The notes under the pieces: model-generated
The model's input: the letters and a program-made list of their open reading frames with translations, nothing else
The model's database searches: none
Told to the model about the DNA's origin: nothing
Made by a program: the position numbers and the translations under genes
Source of the DNA: Hyphomicrobiales bacterium
Lineage (GTDB): Bacteria; Pseudomonadota; Alphaproteobacteria; Rhizobiales; Beijerinckiaceae
DNA length: 64,000 nucleotides
Assembly: GCA_930633525.1 (NCBI GenBank)
Contig: CAKNFP010000001.1
Location: 4,463,501-4,527,500, forward strand
Direction: 5' to 3'
In this document: one piece after another, positions 38,704 to 50,348 of the stretch
Position numbering within the stretch: the first letter of the stretch is position 1
Layout: each line of letters opens with the position of its first letter

Positions 38704-39089
38704 CCCCCTTCGGTGCGCGTATTCGCGAGCTGCGACGGGAGCGCGGCGTGACCTTGAAGGACATGGCCGAGGCCCTCGATGTTTCGAGCGCCTATCTCTC
38801 GGCGCTGGAGCATGGCCGTCGCGGTCGGCCTACCTGGGCGCTGATGCAGTCCATCCTGCAGTATTTCAACATCATCTGGGATGAAGCGGACGAACTCGTC
38901 AGGCTCGCCGAGCTCTCCCATCCCCGTGTTGTGATCGACACCGCCGGCCTTAGCCCGGAGGCGACGCTTCTCGCCAATCGCCTGGCGCGGGATATCGGTT
39001 CATTGCCGCCCATCCAGGTGCGGCGGCTGCTACTCATCCTGGGAGAGCGCGACGATGACGCGGGCTCGACAATGCCTGCCTCCGACTAA
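38700..39089 (+). CDS. Helix-turn-helix XRE-type regulator
   Basis: A 129-residue DNA-binding protein. The N-terminal HTH is FGARIRELRRERGVTLKDMA followed by ALDVSSAYLSALEHGRRGRP. The remaining 65 residues probably mediate dimerisation. ATG 38700 overlaps the smr stop (ATGA); the frame open from 38583 lies within smr. This pairing behind mltA-smr is common in Rhizobiales; the regulated genes are unknown. Confidence 0.9.
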   Translation: MTPFGARIRELRRERGVTLKDMAEALDVSSAYLSALEHGRRGRPTWALMQSILQYFNIIWDEADELVRLAELSHPRVVIDTAGLSPEATLLANRLARDIGSLPPIQVRRLLLILGERDDDAGSTMPASD

Positions 39090-39289
39090 GCGCTTGTACT
39101 CACCTGCTGCGCTTGACCCTTCGCGTGGGGCGATGCTTAGTGCGCTGCCAGAGGGCTTGATGCTCTGGAGTAGATCCATCCTGGATGGGATCAGATGTTT
39201 CCATCCAAGTTGATGAATTTGCTCATCGCTTTTTTAAGTGGAGCAAGCCCGCAACAGACGGACTTGCTCCAGGCTCGAAAGGGAAATGG

Positions 39290-40288
39290 ATGACGCGCCG
39301 CTATGACGTGCTGGGCATTGGCAATGCCATCGTCGATGTCATTGCTCGCACGGATGAGGAGTTTCTCCTCAGCCACAATCTGCGCAAGGGCGGGATGACG
39401 CTGATCGACGAGGTCCGTGCGGAAGCGCTCTACGCGGCCATGGGGCCCGCAACCATCATATCCGGCGGGTCCGCTTCCAACACTGTTGCCGGCCTCGCTT
39501 CGCTTGGCGCGTCCGCCGCCTTCATCGGCAAGGTCAAAGGCGATGAGCTGGGCGGATTGTTCTCCCACGACATCCGCGCGCTCGGCATCGATTTCGAGAC
39601 GACACCCGCCGCCGATGGTCCGGCTACGGCGCGCTGCTTCATCCTCGTGACGCCGGATGGCGAGCGCACGATGAACACCTATCTCGGCGCAAGCCAGGAC
39701 CTCGCGCCCGCTGACATCGACGAGGAAACCGTCACGGCCGCGGCGATCGTCTATCTCGAGGGCTATCTGTGGGATCCGCCCGCGGCGAAGGAGGCCTTCG
39801 TCAAGGCCGGGCGCCTCGCCCACGGGGCCGGTCGCAAGGTTGCCCTGACCCTGTCGGATTCGTTCTGCGTCGATCGCTACCGCGAGGAGTTCCGCGGTCT
39901 GATGCGCACCGGCGCCGTCGACATCCTGTTCGCGAACGAATCGGAATTGACCAGTCTCTACCAGACGGCGGATTTCGAGACGGCTCTGGCCTATCTGCGC
40001 GAGGAAAACCTGCTCGGGGTGGTGACGCGTTCCGAAAAGGGCGTCGTCGTGGTGACCCGCGAGGAGACGATCGCTGTTCCCGCCGTTCCTATCGAGACGC
40101 TTGTCGACACCACGGGCGCCGGTGACCAGTTCGCCGCCGGTTTCCTGTTTGGCCTCGCCCGCAATTTCGACCTGCGCACCTGCGCCCATCACGGCGCGCT
40201 CGCGGCAAGCGAGGTGATCCAGCATGTCGGCGCCCGGCCGGAGCAGGAACTCAAGCAGCGCGCGCTGGACAACGGACTGCCGGTCTGA
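39290..40288 (+). CDS. PfkB-family carbohydrate/adenosine kinase
   Basis: A 332-residue ribokinase-fold kinase. DVLGIGNAIVDVIA, SGGSASNTVAGLASLG and the C-terminal PfkB signature VDTTGAGDQFAAGFLFGLAR (catalytic Asp) are plain. The FVGKVKGD-type FIGKVKGDELGGLF and the overall pattern resemble the group annotated as adenosine kinase in alphaproteobacteria, but the substrate is not proven. ATG 39290 is preceded by AAGGGAAA; the longer frame from 39185 lacks support. Confidence 0.92.
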   Translation: MTRRYDVLGIGNAIVDVIARTDEEFLLSHNLRKGGMTLIDEVRAEALYAAMGPATIISGGSASNTVAGLASLGASAAFIGKVKGDELGGLFSHDIRALGIDFETTPAADGPATARCFILVTPDGERTMNTYLGASQDLAPADIDEETVTAAAIVYLEGYLWDPPAAKEAFVKAGRLAHGAGRKVALTLSDSFCVDRYREEFRGLMRTGAVDILFANESELTSLYQTADFETALAYLREENLLGVVTRSEKGVVVVTREETIAVPAVPIETLVDTTGAGDQFAAGFLFGLARNFDLRTCAHHGALAASEVIQHVGARPEQELKQRALDNGLPV

Positions 40289-40307
40289 AGAGCCGCGAAC
40301 CCTTGGC

Positions 40308-40347
40308 ATCCGGGGCGGTCCTGACACGTTTGGACCGCCCCCGGATC
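40308..40347. terminator. Long G+C-rich hairpin between convergent genes
   Basis: ATCCGGGGCGGTCC pairs with GGACCGCCCCCGGAT with a single bulge and a ten-base loop, between the PfkB kinase and coaA. It lacks a T tract, so termination is inferred from position and stability. Confidence 0.5.
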
Positions 40348-40410
40348 CATGGATTCGTCAATTGGATTAATCGCTTGAGATAGGCCGCGCCCTGATGGCG
40401 TGGCGCGCGC

Positions 40411-41385
40411 TCACAACCGCCGCAGCGCGACTTCCTCGATGCGGTGGCTGTCACCCTTTTTCAGGATGAGGCTGGCGCGTCGGCGCGTCGGCAGGATGTT
40501 TTCCCGCAGGTTCGGCAGGTTGATGCCCGTCCAGAGGCTTTCGGCCGTGGTCAGGGCTTCGTCGCGCGAGACGACGGCGTATTTCGCGAAGTAGGATTTC
40601 GGATCACGGAAGGCCGTCTCGCGCAGGCGCATGAAGCGGCTCACATACCAATCGTGCAGGTGCTGTTCGTCCGCATCCACATAGATCGAGAAATCGAAGA
40701 AGTCGGAGACGAACGGAATAGCCTTGCCGTCGCGCGGCAGGCGCGCGGGCTGCAACACGTTCAAACCTTCGACGATGAGAATGTCGGGGCGATCGATAAC
40801 GGTCGCTTCGCCCGGCACGAAGTCATAGACGAGGTGCGAATAGACGGGCGCCTCGACCCGCCGCTTGCCAGCCTTGATATCCGTCAGGAAGCGCAGGAGA
40901 GCCTGGGTGTCGTAGCTCTCGGGAAAGCCCTTGCGCTGCATCAGGCCGAGGCGCTGGAGTTCGGCGTTAGGCAGGAGGAAGCCGTCGGTGGTGATGAGGT
41001 CCACCTTCGGCGTGTTCGGCCAGCGCGCGAGCAAGGCCTGCAGCACGCGGGCCGTTGTGGACTTGCCGGCCGCGACCGATCCGGCAACGCCGATGATATA
41101 GGGGACCTTGCCGTTCTCGTCCGCGAGCAGGAAGCGCTGGGTGGCGCGGAACAGACCCTGGGTCGCCGCGACATAAAGCGAGAGCAGGCGCGACAATGGC
41201 AGGTAGATCTCCGACACCTCTGACAGGGAGATGATGTCGTTGAGGGACTGCAGGCGCAGGACCTCGTCCGCCGTCAATGTCAGAGGTGTATCGGCGCGCA
41301 AGGCCGCCCATTCCGCCCGAGGGAAGATGCGGTACGGCGAGAGCTCGGCCTCAAGATCAGGAAATGGGGTGACGCGATCATCCAT
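40411..41385 (-). CDS. coaA: Pantothenate kinase, type I
   Basis: A 324-residue bacterial PanK-I that phosphorylates pantothenate, the first committed step to CoA. The P-loop [49 protein letters not shown] and [12 protein letters not shown] are diagnostic; [21 protein letters not shown] follows. It is the last gene of the his operon, 24 bp after hisE, as in many Rhizobiales. Confidence 0.97.
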   Translation of the reverse strand: MDDRVTPFPDLEAELSPYRIFPRAEWAALRADTPLTLTADEVLRLQSLNDIISLSEVSEIYLPLSRLLSLYVAATQGLFRATQRFLLADENGKVPYIIGVAGSVAAGKSTTARVLQALLARWPNTPKVDLITTDGFLLPNAELQRLGLMQRKGFPESYDTQALLRFLTDIKAGKRRVEAPVYSHLVYDFVPGEATVIDRPDILIVEGLNVLQPARLPRDGKAIPFVSDFFDFSIYVDADEQHLHDWYVSRFMRLRETAFRDPKSYFAKYAVVSRDEALTTAESLWTGINLPNLRENILPTRRRASLILKKGDSHRIEEVALRRL

Positions 41386-41409
41386 GGACGGCTTCCAGTC
41401 GTCGAGGGG

Positions 41410-41757
41410 TCAGCGCTTGCGCTGGGCTTTCTCCGCAAGCCCGGATTGGGCCGTGCGACGCTGCAACTCGGCGAGAACATCGGCGATGCGCACATCGCCT
41501 GCTTCGAGCACGACGAGCAGGTGATAGATCAGGTCGGCTGCCTCATAAGTCAGAGCCTGCCGGTCACCCGCCATGGCGGCGATCACGACTTCGACCGCCT
41601 CTTCGCCGAGTTTCTTGGCCGGCCCTTCGGGGCGGCTCGCCATCAGCTTGGCCGTATAGGACTGATCAGCCCCAGCCTTGGCCCGCGTCGCGACGATCTC
41701 CGCCAGGTTGGCGAGCGTAAAAGCCTCGATCGGCAGGTCCGTCATGGCGTCAGTCAT
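41410..41757 (-). CDS. hisE: Phosphoribosyl-ATP pyrophosphatase
   Basis: A 115-residue all-alpha enzyme for step two of histidine synthesis. [29 protein letters not shown] and [15 protein letters not shown] hold the metal-binding acidic residues. The frame begins at a TTG (41772), but ATG 41757 is more likely. Separate from hisI, as in most alphaproteobacteria. Confidence 0.95.
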   Translation of the reverse strand: MTDAMTDLPIEAFTLANLAEIVATRAKAGADQSYTAKLMASRPEGPAKKLGEEAVEVVIAAMAGDRQALTYEAADLIYHLLVVLEAGDVRIADVLAELQRRTAQSGLAEKAQRKR

Positions 41758-41793
41758 TGGCCTTGCGTCCAAGCAAAAAAGCGACGGTCGATG

Positions 41794-42600
<807 letters not shown>

Positions 42601-42613
42601 GAAGTCAGCCCTC

Positions 42614-43369
42614 CTATGACGCCAGGGGTGTTGAGATACGCCCGGCCGCCTTGATCAAGGCCATGGCCTCGGCGGGATCGAGCCGCCCGTCATAAAGCGC
42701 CCGGCCGGTGATGGCCCCTTCGAGGATGGCGCAATCGGGCTCGAGCAGCCGCTTCACGTCATCGATGGAAGCAAGGCCGCCGGAGGCGATGACCGGGATC
42801 GACACAGCCCCGGCAAGCCTCAGCGTCGCCTCGATATTGAGGCCTTTGAGGATGCCGTCGCGGGCGATGTCGGTATAGATGATCGCCGCGACGCCGGCAT
42901 CTTCAAAGCGCTGCGCCAATTCCTCGGCGGTCATTTCCGAAAGGCGTGCCCAGCCTTCCACCGCGACCCGACCGTCGCGGGCGTCGATGCCGACGGCAAT
43001 CCGCCCGGGATGGACACGGGCCGCCTCGCGCACGAACTGGGGATCACGCACCGCGGCCGTGCCAATGACGACGCGCGTGATGCCACGCTCGATCCAGCCA
43101 TCGACAGTCTTCATGTCGCGGATGCCGCCGCCGAGCTGCAAGGGCATCGGGCTTCGCGCGATGATTCCCTCCACGGCAGCCGCATTCATCGGCCGGCCGG
43201 CGAAGGCGCCGTCGAGATCCACCACATGGAGCCAGGAGAAGCCCTGGGCGGCGAAGGTCTCGGCCTGCGCGGCCGGATCATCGTTGAACACGGTCGCCTG
43301 ATCCATGTCACCCTGGACGAGACGCACGCAACGACCTTCCTTCAGGTCAATGGCGGGAAAAAGAATCAT
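42614..43369 (-). CDS. hisA: ProFAR isomerase HisA
   Basis: A 251-residue (beta/alpha)8 isomerase. [20 protein letters not shown] has the catalytic Asp, then [23 protein letters not shown] and [14 protein letters not shown] with the second Asp. ATG 43369 overlaps the hisH stop (ATGA); a GTG three codons earlier is less likely. Confidence 0.97.
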   Translation of the reverse strand: MILFPAIDLKEGRCVRLVQGDMDQATVFNDDPAAQAETFAAQGFSWLHVVDLDGAFAGRPMNAAAVEGIIARSPMPLQLGGGIRDMKTVDGWIERGITRVVIGTAAVRDPQFVREAARVHPGRIAVGIDARDGRVAVEGWARLSEMTAEELAQRFEDAGVAAIIYTDIARDGILKGLNIEATLRLAGAVSIPVIASGGLASIDDVKRLLEPDCAILEGAITGRALYDGRLDPAEAMALIKAAGRISTPLAS

Positions 43370-44016
43370 GGCCGCCACCTCAGGAAATTGGCGATAAGCG
43401 AGAGACCGAGCTCTTGGCTCTTCTCAGGATGAAACTGTGTACCCGCGACATTGTCACGGGCGACGATGGCGGTGATCGCGCCGCCGTAATCCGTCTCCGC
43501 CACGAGATCGGACGGATCGCGCGGCTTGAGCGCGTAGGAATGGACGAAATAGGCGTGCAGACCCCCCGGGCCGGTCTCGATGCCCTCGAGAAGCGCATGG
43601 CCGCGGGTCGCACCCAGCGTATTCCAGCCCATATGCGGGATCTTCAGATTGGTGTCGGACGGCTCGATCAGGGCGACGTCGCCGCCGATCCAGTCGAGCC
43701 CCGCGGTCGTCTCATATTCCAGGCCGCGCGTCGCCAGGAGTTGCATGCCCACGCAGATGCCTAAAAAAGGTGCACCTCGACGGCGCACGGCCGTCTCAAG
43801 CGCCTCGACCATGCCCGGCACCGCGTCCAGACCCCGTCGGCAATCCGCAAAGGCCCCGACGCCAGGCAGCACGATCCGCTCGGCACCGAGGACGACGTCC
43901 GGGTCCGATGTCACGGTGATCGTCTGCTCAAGCCCGGCCTCGCGCGCCGCCCGCTCGAAGGCCTTGTGAGCGGAGTGCAGGTTGCCCGAGCCGTAGTCGA
44001 CAATGGCCGTGGTCAT
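43366..44016 (-). CDS. hisH: Imidazole glycerol phosphate synthase, glutaminase subunit HisH
   Basis: A 216-residue class-I glutamine amidotransferase that feeds ammonia to His[26 protein letters not shown], the nucleophile [19 protein letters not shown], and the His-Glu pair in [10 protein letters not shown] are complete. Confidence 0.97.
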   Translation of the reverse strand: MTTAIVDYGSGNLHSAHKAFERAAREAGLEQTITVTSDPDVVLGAERIVLPGVGAFADCRRGLDAVPGMVEALETAVRRRGAPFLGICVGMQLLATRGLEYETTAGLDWIGGDVALIEPSDTNLKIPHMGWNTLGATRGHALLEGIETGPGGLHAYFVHSYALKPRDPSDLVAETDYGGAITAIVARDNVAGTQFHPEKSQELGLSLIANFLRWRP

Positions 44017-44534
44017 CGTGGACCCTCCTGATCAGGGAAAAGGCCGAGCACCGGGTGCGCGCCTGCCGTTCCAGCGGCGACAGCCTGTCGGGGCTGGTCA
44101 TAGGCGGTCGTCGGCGCGATTCGTCCTGGGACGGCAATGCGCGGCTCCCGCGCGTCGAGCCACGCCGAGAACGCGCGCGCTTCCGCATCCGAATAGCTGT
44201 CGGCGACGACCACGCCCGCTGGCCTGAAACCGCGCCCCTCCAGCTTCCGCCGACGGAGCCCGTTGGCTTCCAGGGCAAAGAAGGCAGCGATGAGCAAGGA
44301 GATCACCGTCACGGCGAAAGGCGGCAGGCCTAACCATTGTAGGCCCGCGCTGACACCGAATGTGACGACCGCAAGCACCAGTGCCACCAGCCACAGCCGG
44401 TGGTAGAGGCACCAGAAAACCTGAAAGATAAAGGCACCCCAGGCGAAACCGTCCTTGAGAAGAACAGCGTCGCCAAGTGCTGCCGGATCGCCCGGCATGT
44501 CTTCGGCCGGGACATGCAGCGTGTACACCGCCAT
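44013..44534 (-). CDS. DUF2628 membrane protein in the his operon
   Basis: A 173-residue protein with two or three hydrophobic segments ([40 protein letters not shown]) and a [17 protein letters not shown] core typical of DUF2628. ATG 44534 ([11 protein letters not shown]) is chosen; the upstream open frame overlaps hisB. It overlaps the hisH start by 4 bp. Placement between hisB and hisH is conserved in Rhizobiales, but no role in histidine synthesis is known. Confidence 0.87.
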   Translation of the reverse strand: MAVYTLHVPAEDMPGDPAALGDAVLLKDGFAWGAFIFQVFWCLYHRLWLVALVLAVVTFGVSAGLQWLGLPPFAVTVISLLIAAFFALEANGLRRRKLEGRGFRPAGVVVADSYSDAEARAFSAWLDAREPRIAVPGRIAPTTAYDQPRQAVAAGTAGAHPVLGLFPDQEGPR

Positions 44535-44560
44535 CACCCAAACTCCCGCACTGAACCGCC

Positions 44561-45148
44561 TTAAAGTGCGCCCTTCGTCGAAGGGATACGCTCGCCTTCG
44601 CGTGCGTCCACCGAGACGGCGGCACGCAAGGCGCGGGCCAATCCCTTGAAGCAGCTCTCTGCAATATGGTGAGCATTGTCGCCATAGAAAGTCTCGACGT
44701 GGAGCGTCAGGCGCGCATTGACGGCGAAGGCCTGGAACCATTCGCGCACGAGCTCGGTGTCGAACTGGCCGACCTTCTCGGTGGGGAAAGCCGTGCGGAA
44801 GACGAGGAAGGGCCGGCCGGAAATGTCGACCACCACCCGGCTCAGCGTCTCGTCCATGGGGAGGTCGACGCTCGCGTAACGCTGGATGCCGCGCTTTTCG
44901 CCGAGTGCCTTGAGCACGGCTTCGCCGAGTGCGATTCCCACGTCCTCGACCGTGTGGTGCTGGTCCACATGCAGGTCGCCGGTAACTTTGACCTTCATGT
45001 CGAACAAGGCATGGCGCGCGAAGAGCTCGAGCATGTGGTCGAAAAATCCAACGCCCGTCGCAATTTCAGCCTTGCCCGAACCGTCGAGATTAACCTCGAC
45101 GGCCACGTCGGTCTCGCTGGTGCGGCGTTTCACGGTCGCGGCCCGCAT
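44561..45148 (-). CDS. hisB: Imidazoleglycerol-phosphate dehydratase
   Basis: A 195-residue Mn-dependent dehydratase. [35 protein letters not shown] and the second half [16 protein letters not shown] carry the metal-binding His clusters. ATG 45148 ([14 protein letters not shown]) follows AAGGAG; the longer frame to 45199 is not needed. It is the first gene of the his operon and divergent from hslV. Confidence 0.97.
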   Translation of the reverse strand: MRAATVKRRTSETDVAVEVNLDGSGKAEIATGVGFFDHMLELFARHALFDMKVKVTGDLHVDQHHTVEDVGIALGEAVLKALGEKRGIQRYASVDLPMDETLSRVVVDISGRPFLVFRTAFPTEKVGQFDTELVREWFQAFAVNARLTLHVETFYGDNAHHIAESCFKGLARALRAAVSVDAREGERIPSTKGAL

Positions 45149-45380
45149 GACTTGTCTCCTTCGGCGCCTGCCCAGTGGCAGTCCGGCTGCTTCTAGCAAG
45201 ACGCGAGGCGCCGCGCCACCATCGCCTCAGGCTTGTCGCGACGGAAGCTTCGTGCAGCTCCAACCTCGCTCGCGACGCGAAACTCTGGATCTTGGCGAAA
45301 ATGGGCTTACATGAAGCCGGCGACGGCCCTATCGATTGTCGCCTATTCCCGATCGCATTTCAGAAGCTGGCCAGATCCTC

Positions 45381-45971
45381 ATGCGCATGCACAATCCGAG
45401 CTCCCATCATGACGGCGACCAGGGCGGCGTCTTCCACGCCACCACCATCCTCATGGTGCGCAAGAACGGCAAGGTGGTGATCGGCGGGGATGGCCAGGTC
45501 AGCCTCGGGCAGACCGTGATCAAGGGGAATGCCCGCAAGGTGCGACGGCTTGCCCAGGGGAAGGTCCTGTCCGGTTTCGCGGGTGCGACCGCCGACGCCT
45601 TCACCTTGTTCGAGCGGCTGGAGGCCAAGCTTGAGCAGTTCCCGGGGCAACTTACGCGCGCCTGCGTCGAACTTGCCAAGGACTGGCGGACGGACCGCTA
45701 CCTGCGCCGGCTCGAAGCGATGATGCTGGTGGCGGACAAGGACGTTGGCCTCCTTCTGTCGGGCACCGGTGACGTGCTTGAGCCGGAGGTCCAGCACGGC
45801 GCCGCCATCATGGCGATCGGATCCGGGGGCAACTACGCGCTCGCCGCCGCCAGGGCGCTGGCGGACAGTGACCACGATGCGGAAACCATCGTACGCCGCG
45901 CGCTCGGCATCGCCGCCGACATATGTGTCTATACCAACAGCAATCTGGTGATTGAGAGTATAGATACATGA
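45381..45971 (+). CDS. hslV: ATP-dependent protease subunit HslV (ClpQ)
   Basis: A 196-residue threonine peptidase of the HslUV protease. The mature N-terminal Thr is within [55 protein letters not shown] and [17 protein letters not shown] are conserved. Alphaproteobacterial HslV has a short propeptide before the Thr. ATG 45381 is taken, while the frame opens at TTG 45336 and ATG 45387 is also possible. Confidence 0.96.
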   Translation: MRMHNPSSHHDGDQGGVFHATTILMVRKNGKVVIGGDGQVSLGQTVIKGNARKVRRLAQGKVLSGFAGATADAFTLFERLEAKLEQFPGQLTRACVELAKDWRTDRYLRRLEAMMLVADKDVGLLLSGTGDVLEPEVQHGAAIMAIGSGGNYALAAARALADSDHDAETIVRRALGIAADICVYTNSNLVIESIDT

Positions 45972-47044
45972 TGCAAGAGAGCGTCATCGCCACCGCGGTC
46001 AGCCGTGGCATCCTGTCGGCCGACCAGGCCGACGCGCTCAAACGTCTCGCGGTCGAGCTTGGCGGGGAAGGCCAGCCGACGGTTCAACGCACGCCCGATG
46101 ACGAGGCTTTGCGGCTCATCACGGGCTTCGCCGATATTTTCGTGACCCTCGGTCTTGTCCTCTTCCTCGGCGCGGTGCGGTATATCGGCGGCACTCTGTT
46201 GCCTGATCTCGGCCTGTCGTGGGTGGTGCTGGCCGTCGTTGCCTGGCTTCTCGCCGAGTTCTTCACGCGCCGGCGCCGCATGGCGCTGCCGTCCATCGTG
46301 CTTCTCGCCGTTTTCGTCGGGGCGACCTTTCTCGCGTTGCTCCACGGCTTTGCGCTGCTGACCGGCGATACCGACATCGCCTCGGGGAACTACCTCGCTT
46401 TTGCCAACAGCTATCCCATGGTCGCGAGTGTTGCGGCCCTGGCGACGAGCGTGGCCGCTTTCCTGCACTACCTGCGCTTCCGCGTCCCGATCACCGTCGC
46501 GGCCGGGGTCGTCGCCCTGGCCGGCGCGCTGTTCGGGGGACTGCTGGCGGCGGCCCCCGGCCTCGTGCGGCCCCATGTGACGGCGCTGCTCTTTGTGCTC
46601 GGGCTCGCCATCTTCGTCCTCGCCATGCGCTTCGACATGTCCGACAGGGCGCGCCTGACCCGTCGGACGGACGTTGCCTTCTGGCTTCATCTCGCGGCGG
46701 CGCCGATGATCGTCCATCCCCTTTTCGCGGGCATCGGCGCCGACTTCGGCGTCGTCAGCCTCGGTCAGGCCGTGGCCATACTCGGCGCGTTCCTTGCGCT
46801 GGGTATCGTGGCCGTGATCATCGACAGGCGGGCAATCCTCGTGTCAGGCCTTATCTATGCCGGTATCGCCTGCGGGACATTGCTGCGTAATGCCGGGGCG
46901 TCAGACCTCATGCTGCCGGCCACGCTGCTCGTGCTCGGCGCCTTCATTCTCCTGCTGAGCGCCGGCTGGCAGCCCCTGCGTCGCCTCTTCCTGCGCGGTC
47001 TGCCGCTCAATCTCACCCTCCGACTCCCAAACCCAGTGACCTGA
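45968..47044 (+). CDS. Multi-pass membrane protein between hslV and hslU
   Basis: A 358-residue protein. The N-terminal 60 residues are soluble and helical ([20 protein letters not shown]); the rest has about nine or ten hydrophobic helices. The layout resembles DUF2157/DUF4401-like membrane proteins, but I cannot fix a family. It overlaps the hslV stop by 4 bp (ATGA) and ends 11 bp before hslU, so it is co-translated with the protease genes. A role with HslUV is only suggested by position. Confidence 0.85.
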   Translation: MMQESVIATAVSRGILSADQADALKRLAVELGGEGQPTVQRTPDDEALRLITGFADIFVTLGLVLFLGAVRYIGGTLLPDLGLSWVVLAVVAWLLAEFFTRRRRMALPSIVLLAVFVGATFLALLHGFALLTGDTDIASGNYLAFANSYPMVASVAALATSVAAFLHYLRFRVPITVAAGVVALAGALFGGLLAAAPGLVRPHVTALLFVLGLAIFVLAMRFDMSDRARLTRRTDVAFWLHLAAAPMIVHPLFAGIGADFGVVSLGQAVAILGAFLALGIVAVIIDRRAILVSGLIYAGIACGTLLRNAGASDLMLPATLLVLGAFILLLSAGWQPLRRLFLRGLPLNLTLRLPNPVT

Positions 47045-47055
47045 TTGACCTGATC

Positions 47056-48375
47056 ATGACCAATTTTTCGCCCCGTGAGATCGTCTCCGAGCTCGACCGC
47101 TATATCGTCGGCCAGAACGACGCCAAGCGTGCCGTGGCCATCGCCCTGCGCAACCGCTGGCGCCGGCAGCAGCTTACGGGGCCGCTGAAGGAAGAGGTGC
47201 TGCCGAAGAACATTCTGATGATCGGCCCGACCGGCTGCGGCAAGACCGAGGTGTCGCGGCGTCTCGCCAAGCTCGCGGGCGCGCCCTTCCTCAAGGTCGA
47301 GGCGACCAAGTTCACCGAGGTCGGTTATGTCGGCCGCGATGTCGAACAGATCATCCGCGATCTCGTCGAAGTCGGCATCGGCCTCGTGCGCACGGTCAAG
47401 CGTCGGGATGTGGAAGCCAAGGCCCATCTGGCAGCGGAAGAACGGGTTCTCGTCGCCCTGGTTGGTCCGAACGCCAGCGCCCCGACCCGTGATTCGTTCC
47501 TCCGCAAGCTCCGCGCGGGCGAACTCGACGACAAGGAAATCGAGATCGAGGTGCAGGCACCGGCGCCGGGCATTTCCATGTTCGATCTTTCGGGCATGCC
47601 GGGCGGCTCGATGGGCGCCATCAATCTCGGGGATATCTTCGGCAAGGCGATGGGCGGGCGTTCCAAGGCGCGCCGCGTCACCGTCAAGGAGGCCTATGAG
47701 CCGCTTCTGGCCGAGGAGAGCGACAAGCTCATCGATCAGGACCAGATCACGCAGGAAGCCATCCGCGAGGTCGAGCAGAACGGCATCGTCTTCCTCGATG
47801 AGATCGACAAGATCTGCGCCCGAGGCTCGGAGTCCGGGCGCGGCGGCGGGGCGGACGTATCGCGCGAGGGCGTGCAGCGCGACCTGCTCCCGCTTATCGA
47901 GGGCACGACGGTCTCGACCAAGTATGGGCCGGTGAAGACGGATCATATCCTCTTCATCGCCTCCGGCGCCTTCCACGTCGCGAAGCCGTCGGACCTGTTG
48001 CCTGAATTACAGGGCCGCCTGCCGATCCGTGTCGAGTTGCAGCCCCTGAATGAAGCCGATTTCCGCCGCATTCTCACGGAAACCGAGGCGAACCTGATCA
48101 AGCAGTCCGTTGCGATGTTGGAGACGGAGGGCGTGACGCTCGTCTTCGCCGATGATGCCATCGATGCCATCGCCAAGGTGGCGGTGCATGTGAACAGCAC
48201 CGTCGAGAACATCGGTGCGCGCCGTTTGCAGACGGTCATCGAGCGCGTGCTCGACGACATCTCCTTCACGGCGACGGACAGGGACGGGGAGACGGTCACC
48301 ATTACCGGCGACTATGTGCGCTCGGGCGTCGGCGATCTCGCCAAGAATACGGATCTCAGCCGCTTCATCCTGTGA
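47056..48375 (+). CDS. hslU: HslU unfoldase ATPase (ClpY)
   Basis: A 439-residue AAA+ ATPase that unfolds substrates for Hsl[34 protein letters not shown] opens it (quoted in parts), then the Walker [18 protein letters not shown], the pore motif [17 protein letters not shown], the I-domain, Walker [11 protein letters not shown] and the C-terminal [13 protein letters not shown] that activates HslV. Complete and of normal length. Confidence 0.98.
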   Translation: MTNFSPREIVSELDRYIVGQNDAKRAVAIALRNRWRRQQLTGPLKEEVLPKNILMIGPTGCGKTEVSRRLAKLAGAPFLKVEATKFTEVGYVGRDVEQIIRDLVEVGIGLVRTVKRRDVEAKAHLAAEERVLVALVGPNASAPTRDSFLRKLRAGELDDKEIEIEVQAPAPGISMFDLSGMPGGSMGAINLGDIFGKAMGGRSKARRVTVKEAYEPLLAEESDKLIDQDQITQEAIREVEQNGIVFLDEIDKICARGSESGRGGGADVSREGVQRDLLPLIEGTTVSTKYGPVKTDHILFIASGAFHVAKPSDLLPELQGRLPIRVELQPLNEADFRRILTETEANLIKQSVAMLETEGVTLVFADDAIDAIAKVAVHVNSTVENIGARRLQTVIERVLDDISFTATDRDGETVTITGDYVRSGVGDLAKNTDLSRFIL

Positions 48376-48401
48376 GTTCTGGCGCCACCGCCGCGCCCAA
48401 A

Positions 48402-48417
48402 TGTTTCACGTGAGACA
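48402..48417. promoter_or_regulatory. parS-like ParB site after hslU
   Basis: TGTTTCACGTGAGACA matches parS at 15 of 16 positions and is intergenic, 17 kb to the right of the predicted origin. Confidence 0.65.
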
Positions 48418-48426
48418 GGTCGGCCG

Positions 48427-48570
48427 GGGATCGACCCCCCCCGACCTCGCTGCGCGAGGCCACCCTCCCCTGAGGGGAGGGATCGGCACGCGCGTTCACG
48501 GAGGCGCGATCCTCCCCCCTCCAGGGGGAGGTGCCAGCCGCAGGCTGGCGGAGGGGGACACGCGTTATCC
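48427..48570. repeat. Palindromic G+C-rich intergenic repeat
   Basis: Contains several nested inverted repeats: CCTCCCCTGAGGGGAGG, CTCCCCCCTCCAGGGGGAG and CCAGCC-GCAGGCTGG, plus CTCGCTGCGCGAG. This structure resembles the dispersed palindromic elements found between genes in many Rhizobiales. It may also end the hslU transcript. Only one copy is in the window, so dispersal is inferred. Confidence 0.55.
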
Positions 48571-48644
48571 CGGGAGGTACGCCCGTTCCAAGTCCGCGAA
48601 AATCAGCCGCTGATCCCAGCCCGCGAATAAGCTAGACCTCAGGC

Positions 48645-50192
48645 ATGTCGCTCGCTCGCTCCAGCCTCGTCGTCGGTTTGGCCGCCATCGCCTCGCGCCT
48701 CATCGGTTTCGCGCGCGATGTGATGATCGCGCGCGTGCTCGGCGCCGGTATGGCCGCGGATGCCTTTCTGCTCGCTTTCCGGCTTCCCAATGTGGCCCGC
48801 CGTGTGTTCGGGGAAGGCGGGCTCAACGCGGGATTCGTGCCGCTTTACAGCCGCATCCGCGCGGAGCGGGGCGAGGCGGAGGCGGGGCGCTTCGCAGGTG
48901 AGGCCATGAGTGGCGCGGCGGTCGCCCTGCTCGCCGTGACGGCGGTGGTCGAGCTCATCGCGCCTTTTGTCGTCATGGCGCTGGGCGCCGGCTACGCCGA
49001 CGACGCGGACAAATTCGCGCTGGCGGTCACTTACACACGTCTGGCCTTCCCCTTCGTCGCGTTGGCGGGTCTTGCTTCGCTCATCGGCGCTTATCTCAAC
49101 GCGGACCGGCGCTATACGGCGGCCGCCATGGCGCCGGTGCTCGTGAATGTCCTGATGATCGCCGTGCTGCTGATGCTCGACGTTCCGGACGAGGAGACCG
49201 CGATCCGGCAGGGCTGGTGGCTCTCGCTTGCGGTCAGCGCTTCCGGCCTTGTGCATCTCGGCATCGTCCTTGCCGCACTGCTGCGCCATCCCGGTGGTTT
49301 CACGTGGCGCCGCCCCCGCTTGACGCCCGACGTCCGCCGGCTTGCGCGCCGCGTCCTACCGGCGACAGCCGCCAGCGGCGCCACCCAGCTCGCCGTCGTC
49401 GTGGCGACTGCTGTCGCCTCGCAAGAGGCTTCGGCGGTGTCCTGGCTCTACTATGCCGATCGCGTCGCGCAGCTCCCGCTTTCGCTCATCGGCGTGGCGG
49501 TGGGCACGGTCTTGCTGTCCGAGGTGGCGGCGCGGCTCACGGCTGGCGACCATCAGGGCGCGGCCATCGCGCAGGCGCGGGCGCTGGAAGGGGCGCTGGC
49601 GCTCTCGCTGCCGGCTGCGGTAGCGCTGGCCATACTCGCTGAGCCGATCAGCACCGTGCTTTTCCAGCGTGGAGCCTTCGGGCCGGAGGATGCGGCGGGT
49701 ACGGCGGCTCTTCTGCGCATGCTGGCTCTCGGCCTGCCATCGGCGGCAATCGCCAAGGTGCAGGCCCAGCCGTTCTTCGCCCGGGAGGCCTTGCGCGCCC
49801 CGATCGTCGGCGGCCTGTCATGCCTCGTGGTGACGGGACTGGCCGGCTACGCCCTGCAGTCTGCCATGGGGGTTGCGGGGATAGGCCTCGGCCTCAGCCT
49901 CGGCCTTGGTGTGAACGCCCTGTTGCTATGGATCGCCGCGCGGTCCACGACCCCGGCGCTACCAGCCGGCATGGCCCGCCGCGTCATGCTGCTATTCGCC
50001 GCGTCGCTGGTGATGGGGACGGCCCTCGTGGCGGGCAAGCGCTGGCTCACCCCGTGGCTCATGGCGGATCATCTTGCCGTGAAAGTCGGGGCGCTTGCCC
50101 TGCTTTGCCTTGGGGGACTTGCTGTCTATGCCGGTATGGCCTTCGCCACGGGTGCGATCACGCCACAGTTTTTGCGATGGCGACGCGCCTGA
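48645..50192 (+). CDS. murJ: Lipid II flippase MurJ (MviN)
   Basis: A 515-residue integral-membrane protein that moves lipid II across the inner membrane. The N-terminal GLAAIASRLIGFARDVMIARVLGAG, DAFLLAFRLPNVARRVFGEGGLNAGFVP and, later, LYYADRVAQLPLSLIGVAVGTVLL are signatures of the family. Fourteen hydrophobic segments can be counted approximately. Start ATG is at 48645. Confidence 0.96.
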   Translation: MSLARSSLVVGLAAIASRLIGFARDVMIARVLGAGMAADAFLLAFRLPNVARRVFGEGGLNAGFVPLYSRIRAERGEAEAGRFAGEAMSGAAVALLAVTAVVELIAPFVVMALGAGYADDADKFALAVTYTRLAFPFVALAGLASLIGAYLNADRRYTAAAMAPVLVNVLMIAVLLMLDVPDEETAIRQGWWLSLAVSASGLVHLGIVLAALLRHPGGFTWRRPRLTPDVRRLARRVLPATAASGATQLAVVVATAVASQEASAVSWLYYADRVAQLPLSLIGVAVGTVLLSEVAARLTAGDHQGAAIAQARALEGALALSLPAAVALAILAEPISTVLFQRGAFGPEDAAGTAALLRMLALGLPSAAIAKVQAQPFFAREALRAPIVGGLSCLVVTGLAGYALQSAMGVAGIGLGLSLGLGVNALLLWIAARSTTPALPAGMARRVMLLFAASLVMGTALVAGKRWLTPWLMADHLAVKVGALALLCLGGLAVYAGMAFATGAITPQFLRWRRA

Positions 50193-50348
50193 GCTGTGCT
50201 AATCACGCGGCAGCTTGCGCTCCGGCCGGCGCATTGCGATAACGCCGCACGTTTTTTCATGCGGGCATTGCCGATGCGAAGCGGGATGGACGGACCATCC
50301 ACGACACGCGCCGGCCGATCCGCATAGGCTGGGGTTGACGGAGTCATC

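Noticed and set aside
49297..49312. GGTTTCACGTGGCGCC as a parS half
   Set aside because: Only the left half matches; it is within murJ coding sequence.
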